Part shown: piece after piece, positions 1 through 8,693 of the stretch
Numbering within the stretch: the stretch's first letter is position 1
Layout of the letters: each line of letters opens with the position of its first letter
Source of the DNA: Marinilabiliaceae bacterium
GTDB taxonomy: Bacteria; Bacteroidota; Bacteroidia; Bacteroidales; Marinilabiliaceae
Assembly (NCBI GenBank): GCA_027010905.1
Contig: JALVBA010000288.1
Span: 1 to 19,743 of the forward strand
Direction of reading: 5' to 3'
DNA length: 19,743 nt
Translations under genes and position numbers: made by a program
Notes under the pieces: generated by a model
The model's database searches: none
What the model was told of the DNA's origin: nothing
The model's input: only the letters and a program-made list of their open reading frames with translations

Positions 1-60
1 TTATTTATGTTGTTAAATAACCTGTACACATATTATCAGTTTTTATAATCAATTAAATCA

Positions 61-3000
61 ATGAATATGAAAAAGAATTTTTTACTTCTTTTATCGGCTA
101 TTTTATTTTCTGTTATTTCGGTAGCTCAAACCAATGTTAGTGGTACATTAAGCAACAATGTCACATGGACCAGCTCAGGTAGCCCTTACACAGTTACAGG
201 CAATATAACGGTTAATGCCGGAGTAACTCTTACCATTGAACCCGGTACAGTTGTTCAGTTTAATTCAGGAACATACATTGTTGTATATGGTACGATGAAT
301 GCCAACAGTGCAACTTTTACTGCCAATGGAAGTACAACGCCCGGTTATTGGGATGGTATATATGTTGGTTATGAGTATGGCTCCGATATAGCTGATGTAA
401 CCCTTAACGGTTGTAGTGTTGAATATGCCAATGAGCTACATGTCAGGAAGGGTAGCTTAACACTTACCAATAATACTACATTGAATAACTTCAGTAGCTA
501 TGGCGTTGATATATATACGAATGGTGATTTAAATATTGATAATACGACTATTCAGAACTGTTCTTATCCAATTTATTTCAGGGGCAACGGTAACTGGAAT
601 GTTGAGTCAGGTGTGGTTCTTACCGGAAATACAAATGACTATGTGTTTATCAACTTCAGGGATTTGACATCAACGCTTAACTTTCCTGATGCAGGTATTC
701 CATACTACTACGACTCGGAGTTGAGAGTTACCGAAACAGGTACTATGTTGATTTTTGAAGGTGCCGAATTGTTAGGAACTACCGGTGCATACATTAATGT
801 ATACGGAAAAATAAAGGCTCAGGGAACAGTTACCGACTCGGTAACTTTTGGGAAGGTGACTTCAGCAGCATATTGGAAAGGTATAAATATTAACGACAGT
901 GCTGTTGATACAGCTTGTATATTTAATTACTGTAAATTTGTTAACGCAGAAAATAGTTATACTTATCGGCCATCCTCTATTCTGGACTGTGCTGTTGAGA
1001 TTGATAAAAGTTCACCTGTTTTCAATAATTGTGTGTTTAGTGACAATCACTATAACCTTTTGGTTAAAGGAAGAAGTATTCCCACTTTCAATAGTTGTAA
1101 TTTCAATGCTTCAAAAATAGTTGCTCATAATGTTACTAATATTAATGTTGACATGAATGCCGAGCCGGTTTTTACCAACTGCTCTATTGCGTTTAACGAG
1201 CAGGAGGGAAGAGCTGTTGGAATATATGGTTCAACTGTTTATGACGATTCTAATTTTTCACAACTTTCATTTACCGGATACCCCGACCTTCCTTTTGTTC
1301 TGTTTGGTAATGTAACTATTCAGGATACTGCATCACTTACCATTGATGCCGGATTAGTATTTAAATGTGCTGATAATGATTACTACATTTTAGCCAACGG
1401 AGAATTGAATGCAATTGGAACATCAACTGAACCAATAATTTTTACTCATATCAATGATGATAATTATGGTACTCCGGGAGATACTTATAACGATGGAACA
1501 ACAACAATAAATAACAGTTCTTCAGGAAGGATATTGCTAAGAGGAGCTGCCACATCTCATCTGGAGTATTGGAAAATACTTTATGCAGGATATAGCAGTA
1601 ACTATTATGCTGTTGAAGTTAAACATAACAGCATCTTAAAAAACAGTGTTGTGAAAAACAGTTATTGGGGAGTACTCTTTTCTGATAATGCACAATTGGT
1701 AAGTAACAGTTTTGAAGATATAAATTACTACCCTGTTGCACGACAGATGAACGGAGGCACTCCATCTCTGATTGGTAACACTGTTTCAAATACCGGCTTT
1801 GTGGGTGTTTATGTTAATGGATTTGACGAAGGAGACTACACCATTGGAGGTTTGGATTTTGCAGGTTACACAAATGTGGCTTATGGTTTTAACGACAGAA
1901 ATGTTAATATCCCGGCCAATGCAAATGTTACTGTTTCGCCCGGTACTGTATTTAAGTTTGATGGTTACTGGAGTAGCAGACTTACAGTATTAGGAGGTCT
2001 TAAGGCAGAGGGTACAACAGCAGATAAGATTATTTTCACCTCTATGTATGACAACTCTGTTTCGGGCAATACAAATAATAATAGCGGTGATGACCCTACC
2101 GCACACAAATGGGACAGGCTTGTGTTTGATGCCGGTTCAAATGATACCTTTAACTCACTGAAAAATGTTGAGGTGAGGTACTATCGCGAGAGTGTTTTAA
2201 TTGATAATTGTAATGTGGCTGTTGATGCTTCAATCTTCAACTTTTCCGAATCTCATGGAATGTCTATTCTGGGAGATGCTGCTCCTGTTATCTCTAACAG
2301 TGATTTTAATAATATTGGTAATGCACCCATCCAGATGGATATGTTTGCTAATCCATCATTCTCGGGTAACAGTATGGCTAATGTTGCAAAGTTTGGAATC
2401 AGTATTCATGGAGGAACAGTTGACGGAACAGTGCCGGTACGAAATTTTGCAGGCTATAATAATATAACCTACCTGCTTGATGAAAATATAAGGGTTGATA
2501 ATGAGTTGATAATTCCTGCCGGAGTGGTGTTTAAAGCTTACGGTAACCGATATATTGATATTTACGGAAAACTTACCGTTCAGGGAATAAGCAGTAATCC
2601 TGTAGTGTTTACATCTCTTGAGGATGATTCATACGGAAATCCCACTGACACACAACAAAACGGTGTCAGTACAACTGTTAATAAGCAGGGGTGCCACATT
2701 GTTTTCAGGGAATCGGCTGATGATGCCAGTGTTGTTGATAATACTATTTTCAGATATATGTATAATCACGGTATTTATGCAATGGATGCCTCTCCAATAA
2801 TTTCAAACTGTACATTCTACAATGTAGCAGATGAAGGTGTTATGCTAAGGGGTACGAGTACACCAAATATAACCGGTTGTACATTTGAAGATGTTCCTTT
2901 CCCAATGACCATTGATGCTACTTCATGGCCGGCAACTACATCAGGAAATCAAATTGCAGGTTCTACAGGTAAAGCTATTCAGATAGTCGATAATGCTACC

Positions 3001-4617
3001 CTAACTCAGGATGCCACTCTGGCCAACAGAGATTTTGCCGGGGTAGACAATATCCCTTATCTGTTCTACAGATACACAGTGGGAACAAGTGCCGTATTGA
3101 CAATTAAGCCCGGTGTAGTTTGTAAATTCAGGCAGTATGGATATCTCAATGTTAGAAAAGGATTGATTGCGGATGGGGGTGCAACTGTTGACAGTACTAT
3201 TGTATTTACTTCCGACAGGGATGATTTTTACGGTGGCGATACTTTTGGTGATGGAGATGCCACAGTGGCCAATAACCATTGGTGGTACGGTATCTATTTC
3301 CCGGGTGAATCTATTGATGCCTCATGTATGCTGGATAATTGTGTGATTAAGAATGGTTCGCGAAACTACTCAAATAGTGTTCATAGCTATAATCGCGGAG
3401 GAGTAACTCTCGATAACTCGTCACCTACTATCCATAATACTCTGTTTGAAGATAATTTCTGGGGTATGCTTGTTCGGAATACCAGTGTTCCTGATATTGA
3501 TAATTGCGACTTTGTAGGTACAGATGGCACTTATGGATATGGTATTTGGAACGAGACAGGGTCAGTAACAGTAATTGCTGAAAACTGTTGGTGGAATGAT
3601 GACACAGGTCCATACAATGCAACATCAAATGTTGCCGGTGAGGGCGAAAGAGTATCAGACAATGTTGATTTTGACCCTTGGATTTCACAGCCTGCACAAC
3701 CAATGATGGGGGATGTGAGTCTGAATGGTGAGGTTATGCCTTACGATGCTTCACTTGTTTTGCAAAGTAGCGTTGGGAATATTACTCTTACTACAAAACA
3801 GGCTGAGGTGGCTGATGTAAGTTTCAATGGCTCGGTAACAAGTTACGATGCCTCACTTATTCTACAGTACACCATTGGCTCAATCTCTAGTTTCGAACCT
3901 TCGGCAGGAATAGCTCAGCTTAAATCAGGTTCTCTATCTTCGTTGGTGTCACTATCTGCTCCAACCAGACTTGACCCGGTGAATACAAGATTTAATGTTC
4001 CGGTATCATTCACAACCGCCGAAACAGTGAAGTCGATGGATATGGAGATTGCTACCAATCCGGCACATATAAGATTTATCGAACTAAATACAGAGGGTGT
4101 TCCTTCGGATGTAATGGTTGTATCGGGTTATGACCAAAAAAGCGGTATAGTTAAGATATCTGTTGCTTCGGCCATCGATTTTGAATTTAACAGCAACGAC
4201 ATAACTCTTGTGTTTGAGTTTGTAGAGGGTGAGCAGACTGTTTCAGATATCAGTCTGGAAAAACTCACAGCAAATGAAATGTCAGAGGATGCTACGTTCA
4301 CTGTTTCAGTAGGAAGCAACGATGTTGTTACCGGTATTGATGGAGTTGACGCAATATCGGCTCTTAATATTTACAGTGTTGGTAATGAATGTAAAGCGGA
4401 CATTAACCTTATAGCAGCACAAACGAATCTTGTAATTTCTGTTTACGATGTTTCGGGTCAGTTGACTAATCAGGTTGAGCTTGGTAACGTAGCTGCCGGA
4501 CAATCACTGTTAACATTCAAGCCTGAAGCAACAGGATCACACTATCCTTCAAAAGTCTATATCGTTACCGTCAGAGGTGATGACTTTGTTGTTACCCGTA
4601 AGTTGGTTGTAAAATAA
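61..4617 (+). CDS. Secreted right-handed beta-helix protein with dockerin-like, cohesin-like and T9SS sorting domains
   Basis: Encodes 1518 residues. The N-terminus has two Lys and a Leu/Ile-rich core ending SVA|Q, a signal peptide cut near residue 22/23. Residues about 25-1200 are beta-helix-type sequence in six modules starting near residues 25, 205, 403, 599, 795 and 991. The later modules open with a [DNS]F[AT]G motif, followed by PG.V.K and then FTS..DD.YG. Residues about 1216-1280 form a dockerin-like pair (GDVSLNGEV..YDAS and ADVSFNGSVTSYDAS), with Ser and Asn at some usual Asp ligand positions. Residues about 1296-1420 look cohesin-like. The last ~95 residues are a T9SS type A-like sorting domain ending in KLVVK. 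The ATG at 61 is used; an ATG at 67 is an equally possible start, and no clear Shine-Dalgarno precedes either. It is first of three co-directional genes. The protein should be exported across both membranes and be surface-attached or released. No catalytic motif was recognised; a role in adhesion, glycan binding or scaffolding is inference. Confidence 0.9.
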   Translation: MNMKKNFLLLLSAILFSVISVAQTNVSGTLSNNVTWTSSGSPYTVTGNITVNAGVTLTIEPGTVVQFNSGTYIVVYGTMNANSATFTANGSTTPGYWDGIYVGYEYGSDIADVTLNGCSVEYANELHVRKGSLTLTNNTTLNNFSSYGVDIYTNGDLNIDNTTIQNCSYPIYFRGNGNWNVESGVVLTGNTNDYVFINFRDLTSTLNFPDAGIPYYYDSELRVTETGTMLIFEGAELLGTTGAYINVYGKIKAQGTVTDSVTFGKVTSAAYWKGININDSAVDTACIFNYCKFVNAENSYTYRPSSILDCAVEIDKSSPVFNNCVFSDNHYNLLVKGRSIPTFNSCNFNASKIVAHNVTNINVDMNAEPVFTNCSIAFNEQEGRAVGIYGSTVYDDSNFSQLSFTGYPDLPFVLFGNVTIQDTASLTIDAGLVFKCADNDYYILANGELNAIGTSTEPIIFTHINDDNYGTPGDTYNDGTTTINNSSSGRILLRGAATSHLEYWKILYAGYSSNYYAVEVKHNSILKNSVVKNSYWGVLFSDNAQLVSNSFEDINYYPVARQMNGGTPSLIGNTVSNTGFVGVYVNGFDEGDYTIGGLDFAGYTNVAYGFNDRNVNIPANANVTVSPGTVFKFDGYWSSRLTVLGGLKAEGTTADKIIFTSMYDNSVSGNTNNNSGDDPTAHKWDRLVFDAGSNDTFNSLKNVEVRYYRESVLIDNCNVAVDASIFNFSESHGMSILGDAAPVISNSDFNNIGNAPIQMDMFANPSFSGNSMANVAKFGISIHGGTVDGTVPVRNFAGYNNITYLLDENIRVDNELIIPAGVVFKAYGNRYIDIYGKLTVQGISSNPVVFTSLEDDSYGNPTDTQQNGVSTTVNKQGCHIVFRESADDASVVDNTIFRYMYNHGIYAMDASPIISNCTFYNVADEGVMLRGTSTPNITGCTFEDVPFPMTIDATSWPATTSGNQIAGSTGKAIQIVDNATLTQDATLANRDFAGVDNIPYLFYRYTVGTSAVLTIKPGVVCKFRQYGYLNVRKGLIADGGATVDSTIVFTSDRDDFYGGDTFGDGDATVANNHWWYGIYFPGESIDASCMLDNCVIKNGSRNYSNSVHSYNRGGVTLDNSSPTIHNTLFEDNFWGMLVRNTSVPDIDNCDFVGTDGTYGYGIWNETGSVTVIAENCWWNDDTGPYNATSNVAGEGERVSDNVDFDPWISQPAQPMMGDVSLNGEVMPYDASLVLQSSVGNITLTTKQAEVADVSFNGSVTSYDASLILQYTIGSISSFEPSAGIAQLKSGSLSSLVSLSAPTRLDPVNTRFNVPVSFTTAETVKSMDMEIATNPAHIRFIELNTEGVPSDVMVVSGYDQKSGIVKISVASAIDFEFNSNDITLVFEFVEGEQTVSDISLEKLTANEMSEDATFTVSVGSNDVVTGIDGVDAISALNIYSVGNECKADINLIAAQTNLVISVYDVSGQLTNQVELGNVAAGQSLLTFKPEATGSHYPSKVYIVTVRGDDFVVTRKLVVK

Positions 4618-4635
4618 TTTGAATGTAAGTGCCAA

Positions 4636-4668
4636 AGTCACGGCGTGGCTCCAAGCCACACCGTGACT
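4636..4668 (+). other. Intergenic hairpin between genes 1 and 2
   Basis: Two 14-nt arms (4636-4649 and 4655-4668) pair with one C-A mismatch around a 5-nt loop (TCCAA). The stem is GC-rich, unlike the surrounding DNA. What follows is TAAAGATATTT, which lacks a strong U-run, so a full intrinsic terminator is doubtful. It lies in the 76-nt gap before gene 2 and could attenuate read-through, protect the upstream mRNA 3' end or mark a processing site. The structure is seen directly; the role is inferred. Confidence 0.6.
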
Positions 4669-4693
4669 AAAGATATTTAAAAACCATACAACT

Positions 4694-7600
4694 ATGTTAA
4701 CGAAAAATAGTTTTAAATATAGAGTATTTGTTCTCTTCCTTTTCACCCTGCTGATGTGGGGTGGTGGAAAAGTAACAGCTCAGACACCTTTGGGATTTCG
4801 TATCCCGGATGCGTCAATTACTGAGAAGGACACTTTTACTGTAACTATAAATGCTGACTCGGTGTTTACCGGTCGTGAAGTCTACTCCTACAGGTTTTAT
4901 GTGACTTACTCACCAACATACCTTGAGTTTCTTGGTGTTGATGGTACAGGCTCTGTTCTTGCATCGTGGGGAGATCCTACGGTTAACAGCTCGAATGCCG
5001 GAACCATAATTATGGCAGGGGCAGGTTCATCATCGCTTACCGGTACAGGAGAAATGATTAACCTGAAGTTTGTCTCTAAAAGATATGGAGGTACCTACAT
5101 CTCGTTCAACACAAGCGAGAGTTACCTAAACGAACGTAATCCACTGTCGGTTTACGACAATGGTTATATTTCAATGGCTCAACGCTCCTATCCAAATATC
5201 TACCCTGATTACAGTAATATGTTTATAGGTGATGAGGTTCAGATGAGTGTCTCGGGTGGTGAATCGCCCTACACTTACTCGGTAGAGAACAGTTCAGTTG
5301 CTGTTATTACCGAACAGTCAAAAGTTCAGGCTGTGGGAGCAGGTACTACAAAAGTTTATGTTACCGATAGTAATGGCGAAGCATCCTACACAACAGGAGT
5401 GTTTGATGTAAGAAGCGTACGTATGAGTATTGATGAGGTGTCGGCATGGCCTGCTGATACATTCTACATTCCGGTACGAATTGAAGTTGCTCCGGGTACA
5501 AGTATCTACTCAGGCAGGATAGATGTAGGTTACGATACAGGATTGAGCGGACTGTCTGACGATATTGTTATCGGAGACTTTCAGGGTTCATTTCAAAGCA
5601 ATGCTTCAACGGGGACAATATCCCTCTCTTTTGCTTCATCATCACCAATCACAGGAAGTGGCATACTCTGTTATCTTGGTTTCAGAGCAAACAGTAGCGG
5701 AAACAAGTGGATGCATTTTAACGATATGCGCTTCAATGAGGAGCTGCTTGCATGGTCAACGCAATCAAACTACTACATAGGTATAAACAATCTGCCATCA
5801 TTGACCATTACTCCCAATTACGGGAAACTGCTGTGGGGTGACATACTTCAGGTAACTGCATCGGGAGGAACAGCACCTTACAACTACCAGGTGTCAGATA
5901 ATTCTGTTGCAACAATTGATGCTCAGGGTAACATTAACGCCCTGTCAGGGGGTGAGATTACTATCACTGCAACCGATGCACATGGTGCTGCAATAACAAG
6001 TGGGATATTTACAATTAATGATTGTAATGTTACAATAAACAACAGTGATGGCGTACTCGATGTTGACACAAAAGTGCCGATAACCGTATCTATGCTACCT
6101 TCGGGGCGTAAAATTTACGGTTTCAAATCGTCACTTAATTTTGATGATTCCAACCTTGACTTTGTGAGAGTTGATGCACACTCTGCAGTTCTGCTTGAAG
6201 GAACTCTTTCGGGTAATACCATTACTGTTGCAGGAGCTTCAGGCGATGGTATCACCTCGGGTATAATAGGGTATCTTATTTTCAGAATAAAAAATAGTCT
6301 AGCTCTTAATGCTACTGCAAATGTTAGTTTCAACTCCTTTTCGGCAAATGAGAATACAATTTTTGCATCTCTTATCGCAGGAAGTGTTCGACGTGTCGAT
6401 CAGGTTGGCTACAGACCTGTGGCCAATGCCGGTCAGAACTTCTCGGTACAGGAGGGACAATTGGCACAGCTTGACGGTAGCGCATCCTACGATAATGATG
6501 ACGACCCGTTAATTTATAAATGGATTGCTCCTGCCGGAATTACTCTTTATGATGGTACAACCGATACAGCAAAATTTACTGCTCCCTGGGTTGATGAAGA
6601 TACTGATTATACGCTGAAGCTTGTGGTAAATGATGGTACAAATGATTCGGATACAGCAGCAGTAATTGTTACTGTGCTTCAACTTAACCAGATACCTGTG
6701 GCTGATGCCGGTCAGGATAAAAGTTATATCGAAGGCAGCTCTGTGTCACTCGATGGCAGTGTCTCCTTCGATCCCGATAACGACCTATTGTCTTACAACT
6801 GGACTTCGCTCGATGGAATAGTACTGTTTAACAGCACAGGAGTTAAGCCCTCCTTTATTCTGCCTCAGGTTACACAAAACACCGATTATCATTTTAAACT
6901 TGTTGTTAATGACGGTGCTGTAAGTTCACAGGCTGATACTGTTGTAATCACCGGATTACAGGTAAACAAAAAGCCTGTGGCATTTGCGGGGGGGGACTTC
7001 TCAGTTAATGAGAGCGAAGCTGCCGCACTAGATGGTTCTTTGTCGTACGACGATGATCACGATCCGATAACCTATCTTTGGACGGCTCCAACAAATGTTA
7101 CTCTCTCGTCTTTGACTGTTGCTGAACCTACTTTCACAGCACCGGCTGTGCATCGCGATTCTGTTCTTACCTTTACTCTGGTTGTGAATGACGGAACAAA
7201 AGATTCAGACCCTGATGAGGTTTTGGTTACGGTTGTGAATGTTGATATCCTCAGCACAGAGGCTTCAATCGATAGTGTGATGCTTCAGGATATGGAGTCG
7301 TTCACTATTGATGCTGCCGGCAATGAAGTTACTCTCAATATGCATTATGGTTATGATGTTCGCTCGATGAATCCTCAGTTTAATATTTCAGAGCAGGCTT
7401 CACTCTTTCCGGCTTCGGGTAGTGCACACGATTTTAGTATGCCTGTCTATTATTCAGTAACTGCCGAGGATGGTACTACCGTTCGAACATGGAAGGTTGT
7501 TGTGAATACTCCTGTCAATACTGTTCAGCGTGAGTTGAGCGCAGGTTGGAACTGGGTGTCGTTAAATGTGAAACCTGCCGACATGACGGTTACAAATGTG

Positions 7601-8680
7601 CTTAACGGTCTCACACTTCAGGATCTTGACTATGTGAAATCAACAGAGTACTCTGCCACCTACTACACCTCCACAGGTTGGTTTGGTGACCTTGAGTCAT
7701 TCCCCGAAAACAGAACAGTTAGATTCAAAAAGGGTACAACCGATAATCTATCGGTAACAGGTGAGGAGATCAATCCTGAGATTACTCCAATATCGCTTGT
7801 GCCGGGTTGGAACAGTATTGCATACCTGCTAAATAAAAATGTTGCAATCAATGATGCTGTAAAGACATCCTCAATACCTACAGGTAATGTGGTGATGAAG
7901 GGTGTTGACGGTTCATCGGTCTATTTTGAAGGAACAGGCTGGTCGGGTGAGATTGATTCAATGAGAGTTCTTTCGGGTTATAAAATAAATGTAGAGCAGT
8001 CTGGTGCACTTCTTTACGATGCAAGTGGTGTTACCAAGGGTACAATACTAAGCAGGTACAGTCGTGAGCAGCTACTCGACATGTACGGTTTGAACACTGC
8101 CGTATTTGCCTACTCATCAACATTGATTGCTGAGGTATCTTCAAACAGAGGAGGCCATTTTATTCAGCATGGTGACTTGCTTGTTGCATATTTTGGTAAT
8201 GAGTGTCGCGGAGTGTCGGAAGCTAAGTATATTGCCGGACTAGGCAGATATGTATTTGTGCTTACTTACTATTCAAATAGCGACAGTGAAGATATCCTGT
8301 TCAGAGTTAAGCAGAGTGACAGCAACAGTGAGCTATCAACAGATTATAGTCTGACGTTTAAGTCTGATGTTATTAATGGAGCCGCTTCTGCTCCTGTGCC
8401 ACTATTGGTTGACGAAGCTACGGCAGTTTCTGATGGACTTAATCTCAACAATCTCACCATATATCCAAACCCTGTCTCTGATGTGTTAAAAGTTTCTGCT
8501 TCGCAGATTATTAGTAGAGTATCAATTTTTAACGCTGTGGGTAACAAGGTGCTTGAACAGTTACCTGATAGTAAATCGGTTTCCATTCAGATGCAACAGT
8601 TTGCAGCAGGTATCTATACCATTCAGGTTGAGGTTGATAATGAGGTAACTATTAGAAAGGTTGTTAAGACTTCAAATTAA
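4694..8680 (+). CDS. Secreted multi-cohesin, PKD-repeat protein with T9SS sorting domain
   Basis: Encodes 1328 residues. A signal peptide (KYR, hydrophobic core, VTA|Q) is cut near 29/30. Cohesin-like beta-sandwiches lie near residues 43-160, 244-364 and 444-570, each with the 'YSP..LEF' to 'LTGTGEMINLKF' type pattern. Ig-like (Big-type) domains near 165-240 and 368-443 alternate with them. Three PKD/K319-like domains start near 574, 665 and 758 (P.A.AG...V.EG....DGS.S.D.D.D). A DUF5018-like domain (about 850-940; HDFSMPVYYSVTAEDGT) and two GWN-type segments (AGWNWVSL, 950; PGWNSIAY, 1037) follow. Residues about 1159-1250 resemble the N-terminal domain of gene 3. The T9SS type A domain starts near 1254 (LTIYPNPVSD) and ends with an IRKVVKTSN tail. 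It lies 76 nt after gene 1 and 13 nt before gene 3. The cohesin array suggests a scaffoldin-like role with dockerin partners; that is inference. No enzyme domain was seen. Confidence 0.9.
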   Translation: MLTKNSFKYRVFVLFLFTLLMWGGGKVTAQTPLGFRIPDASITEKDTFTVTINADSVFTGREVYSYRFYVTYSPTYLEFLGVDGTGSVLASWGDPTVNSSNAGTIIMAGAGSSSLTGTGEMINLKFVSKRYGGTYISFNTSESYLNERNPLSVYDNGYISMAQRSYPNIYPDYSNMFIGDEVQMSVSGGESPYTYSVENSSVAVITEQSKVQAVGAGTTKVYVTDSNGEASYTTGVFDVRSVRMSIDEVSAWPADTFYIPVRIEVAPGTSIYSGRIDVGYDTGLSGLSDDIVIGDFQGSFQSNASTGTISLSFASSSPITGSGILCYLGFRANSSGNKWMHFNDMRFNEELLAWSTQSNYYIGINNLPSLTITPNYGKLLWGDILQVTASGGTAPYNYQVSDNSVATIDAQGNINALSGGEITITATDAHGAAITSGIFTINDCNVTINNSDGVLDVDTKVPITVSMLPSGRKIYGFKSSLNFDDSNLDFVRVDAHSAVLLEGTLSGNTITVAGASGDGITSGIIGYLIFRIKNSLALNATANVSFNSFSANENTIFASLIAGSVRRVDQVGYRPVANAGQNFSVQEGQLAQLDGSASYDNDDDPLIYKWIAPAGITLYDGTTDTAKFTAPWVDEDTDYTLKLVVNDGTNDSDTAAVIVTVLQLNQIPVADAGQDKSYIEGSSVSLDGSVSFDPDNDLLSYNWTSLDGIVLFNSTGVKPSFILPQVTQNTDYHFKLVVNDGAVSSQADTVVITGLQVNKKPVAFAGGDFSVNESEAAALDGSLSYDDDHDPITYLWTAPTNVTLSSLTVAEPTFTAPAVHRDSVLTFTLVVNDGTKDSDPDEVLVTVVNVDILSTEASIDSVMLQDMESFTIDAAGNEVTLNMHYGYDVRSMNPQFNISEQASLFPASGSAHDFSMPVYYSVTAEDGTTVRTWKVVVNTPVNTVQRELSAGWNWVSLNVKPADMTVTNVLNGLTLQDLDYVKSTEYSATYYTSTGWFGDLESFPENRTVRFKKGTTDNLSVTGEEINPEITPISLVPGWNSIAYLLNKNVAINDAVKTSSIPTGNVVMKGVDGSSVYFEGTGWSGEIDSMRVLSGYKINVEQSGALLYDASGVTKGTILSRYSREQLLDMYGLNTAVFAYSSTLIAEVSSNRGGHFIQHGDLLVAYFGNECRGVSEAKYIAGLGRYVFVLTYYSNSDSEDILFRVKQSDSNSELSTDYSLTFKSDVINGAASAPVPLLVDEATAVSDGLNLNNLTIYPNPVSDVLKVSASQIISRVSIFNAVGNKVLEQLPDSKSVSIQMQQFAAGIYTIQVEVDNEVTIRKVVKTSN
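6988..6995 (+). repeat. G8 homopolymer inside gene 2
   Basis: Eight consecutive G occur in codons for Ala-Gly-Gly at the start of the third PKD-like domain, where the two sister domains read AGQ. A gain or loss of one G would shift the frame before the DUF5018-like region and the T9SS signal, giving a truncated, non-sorted protein. The tract is seen; slippage is only a possibility. Confidence 0.7.
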
Positions 8681-8693
8681 ACAATTACGGATC

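Noticed and set aside
1..20. Short inverted repeat TTATTTA / TAAATAA at the left edge.
   Set aside because: AT-only 7-bp stem cut by the window edge; it could be the end of an upstream terminator but cannot be supported. No convincing Bacteroidota promoter (TAnnTTTG type) was seen in 1-60.
3001..3703. Minus-strand open frames inside gene 1 (and similar ones in genes 2 and 3).
   Set aside because: They lie wholly within long, well-supported coding sequences and have no domain, start signal or separate context.
8661..8693. Extending gene 3 upstream to the TTG at 8661, overlapping gene 2.
   Set aside because: It would put 11 extra residues before the signal peptide and overlap the gene 2 end, while ATG 8694 gives normal operon spacing.
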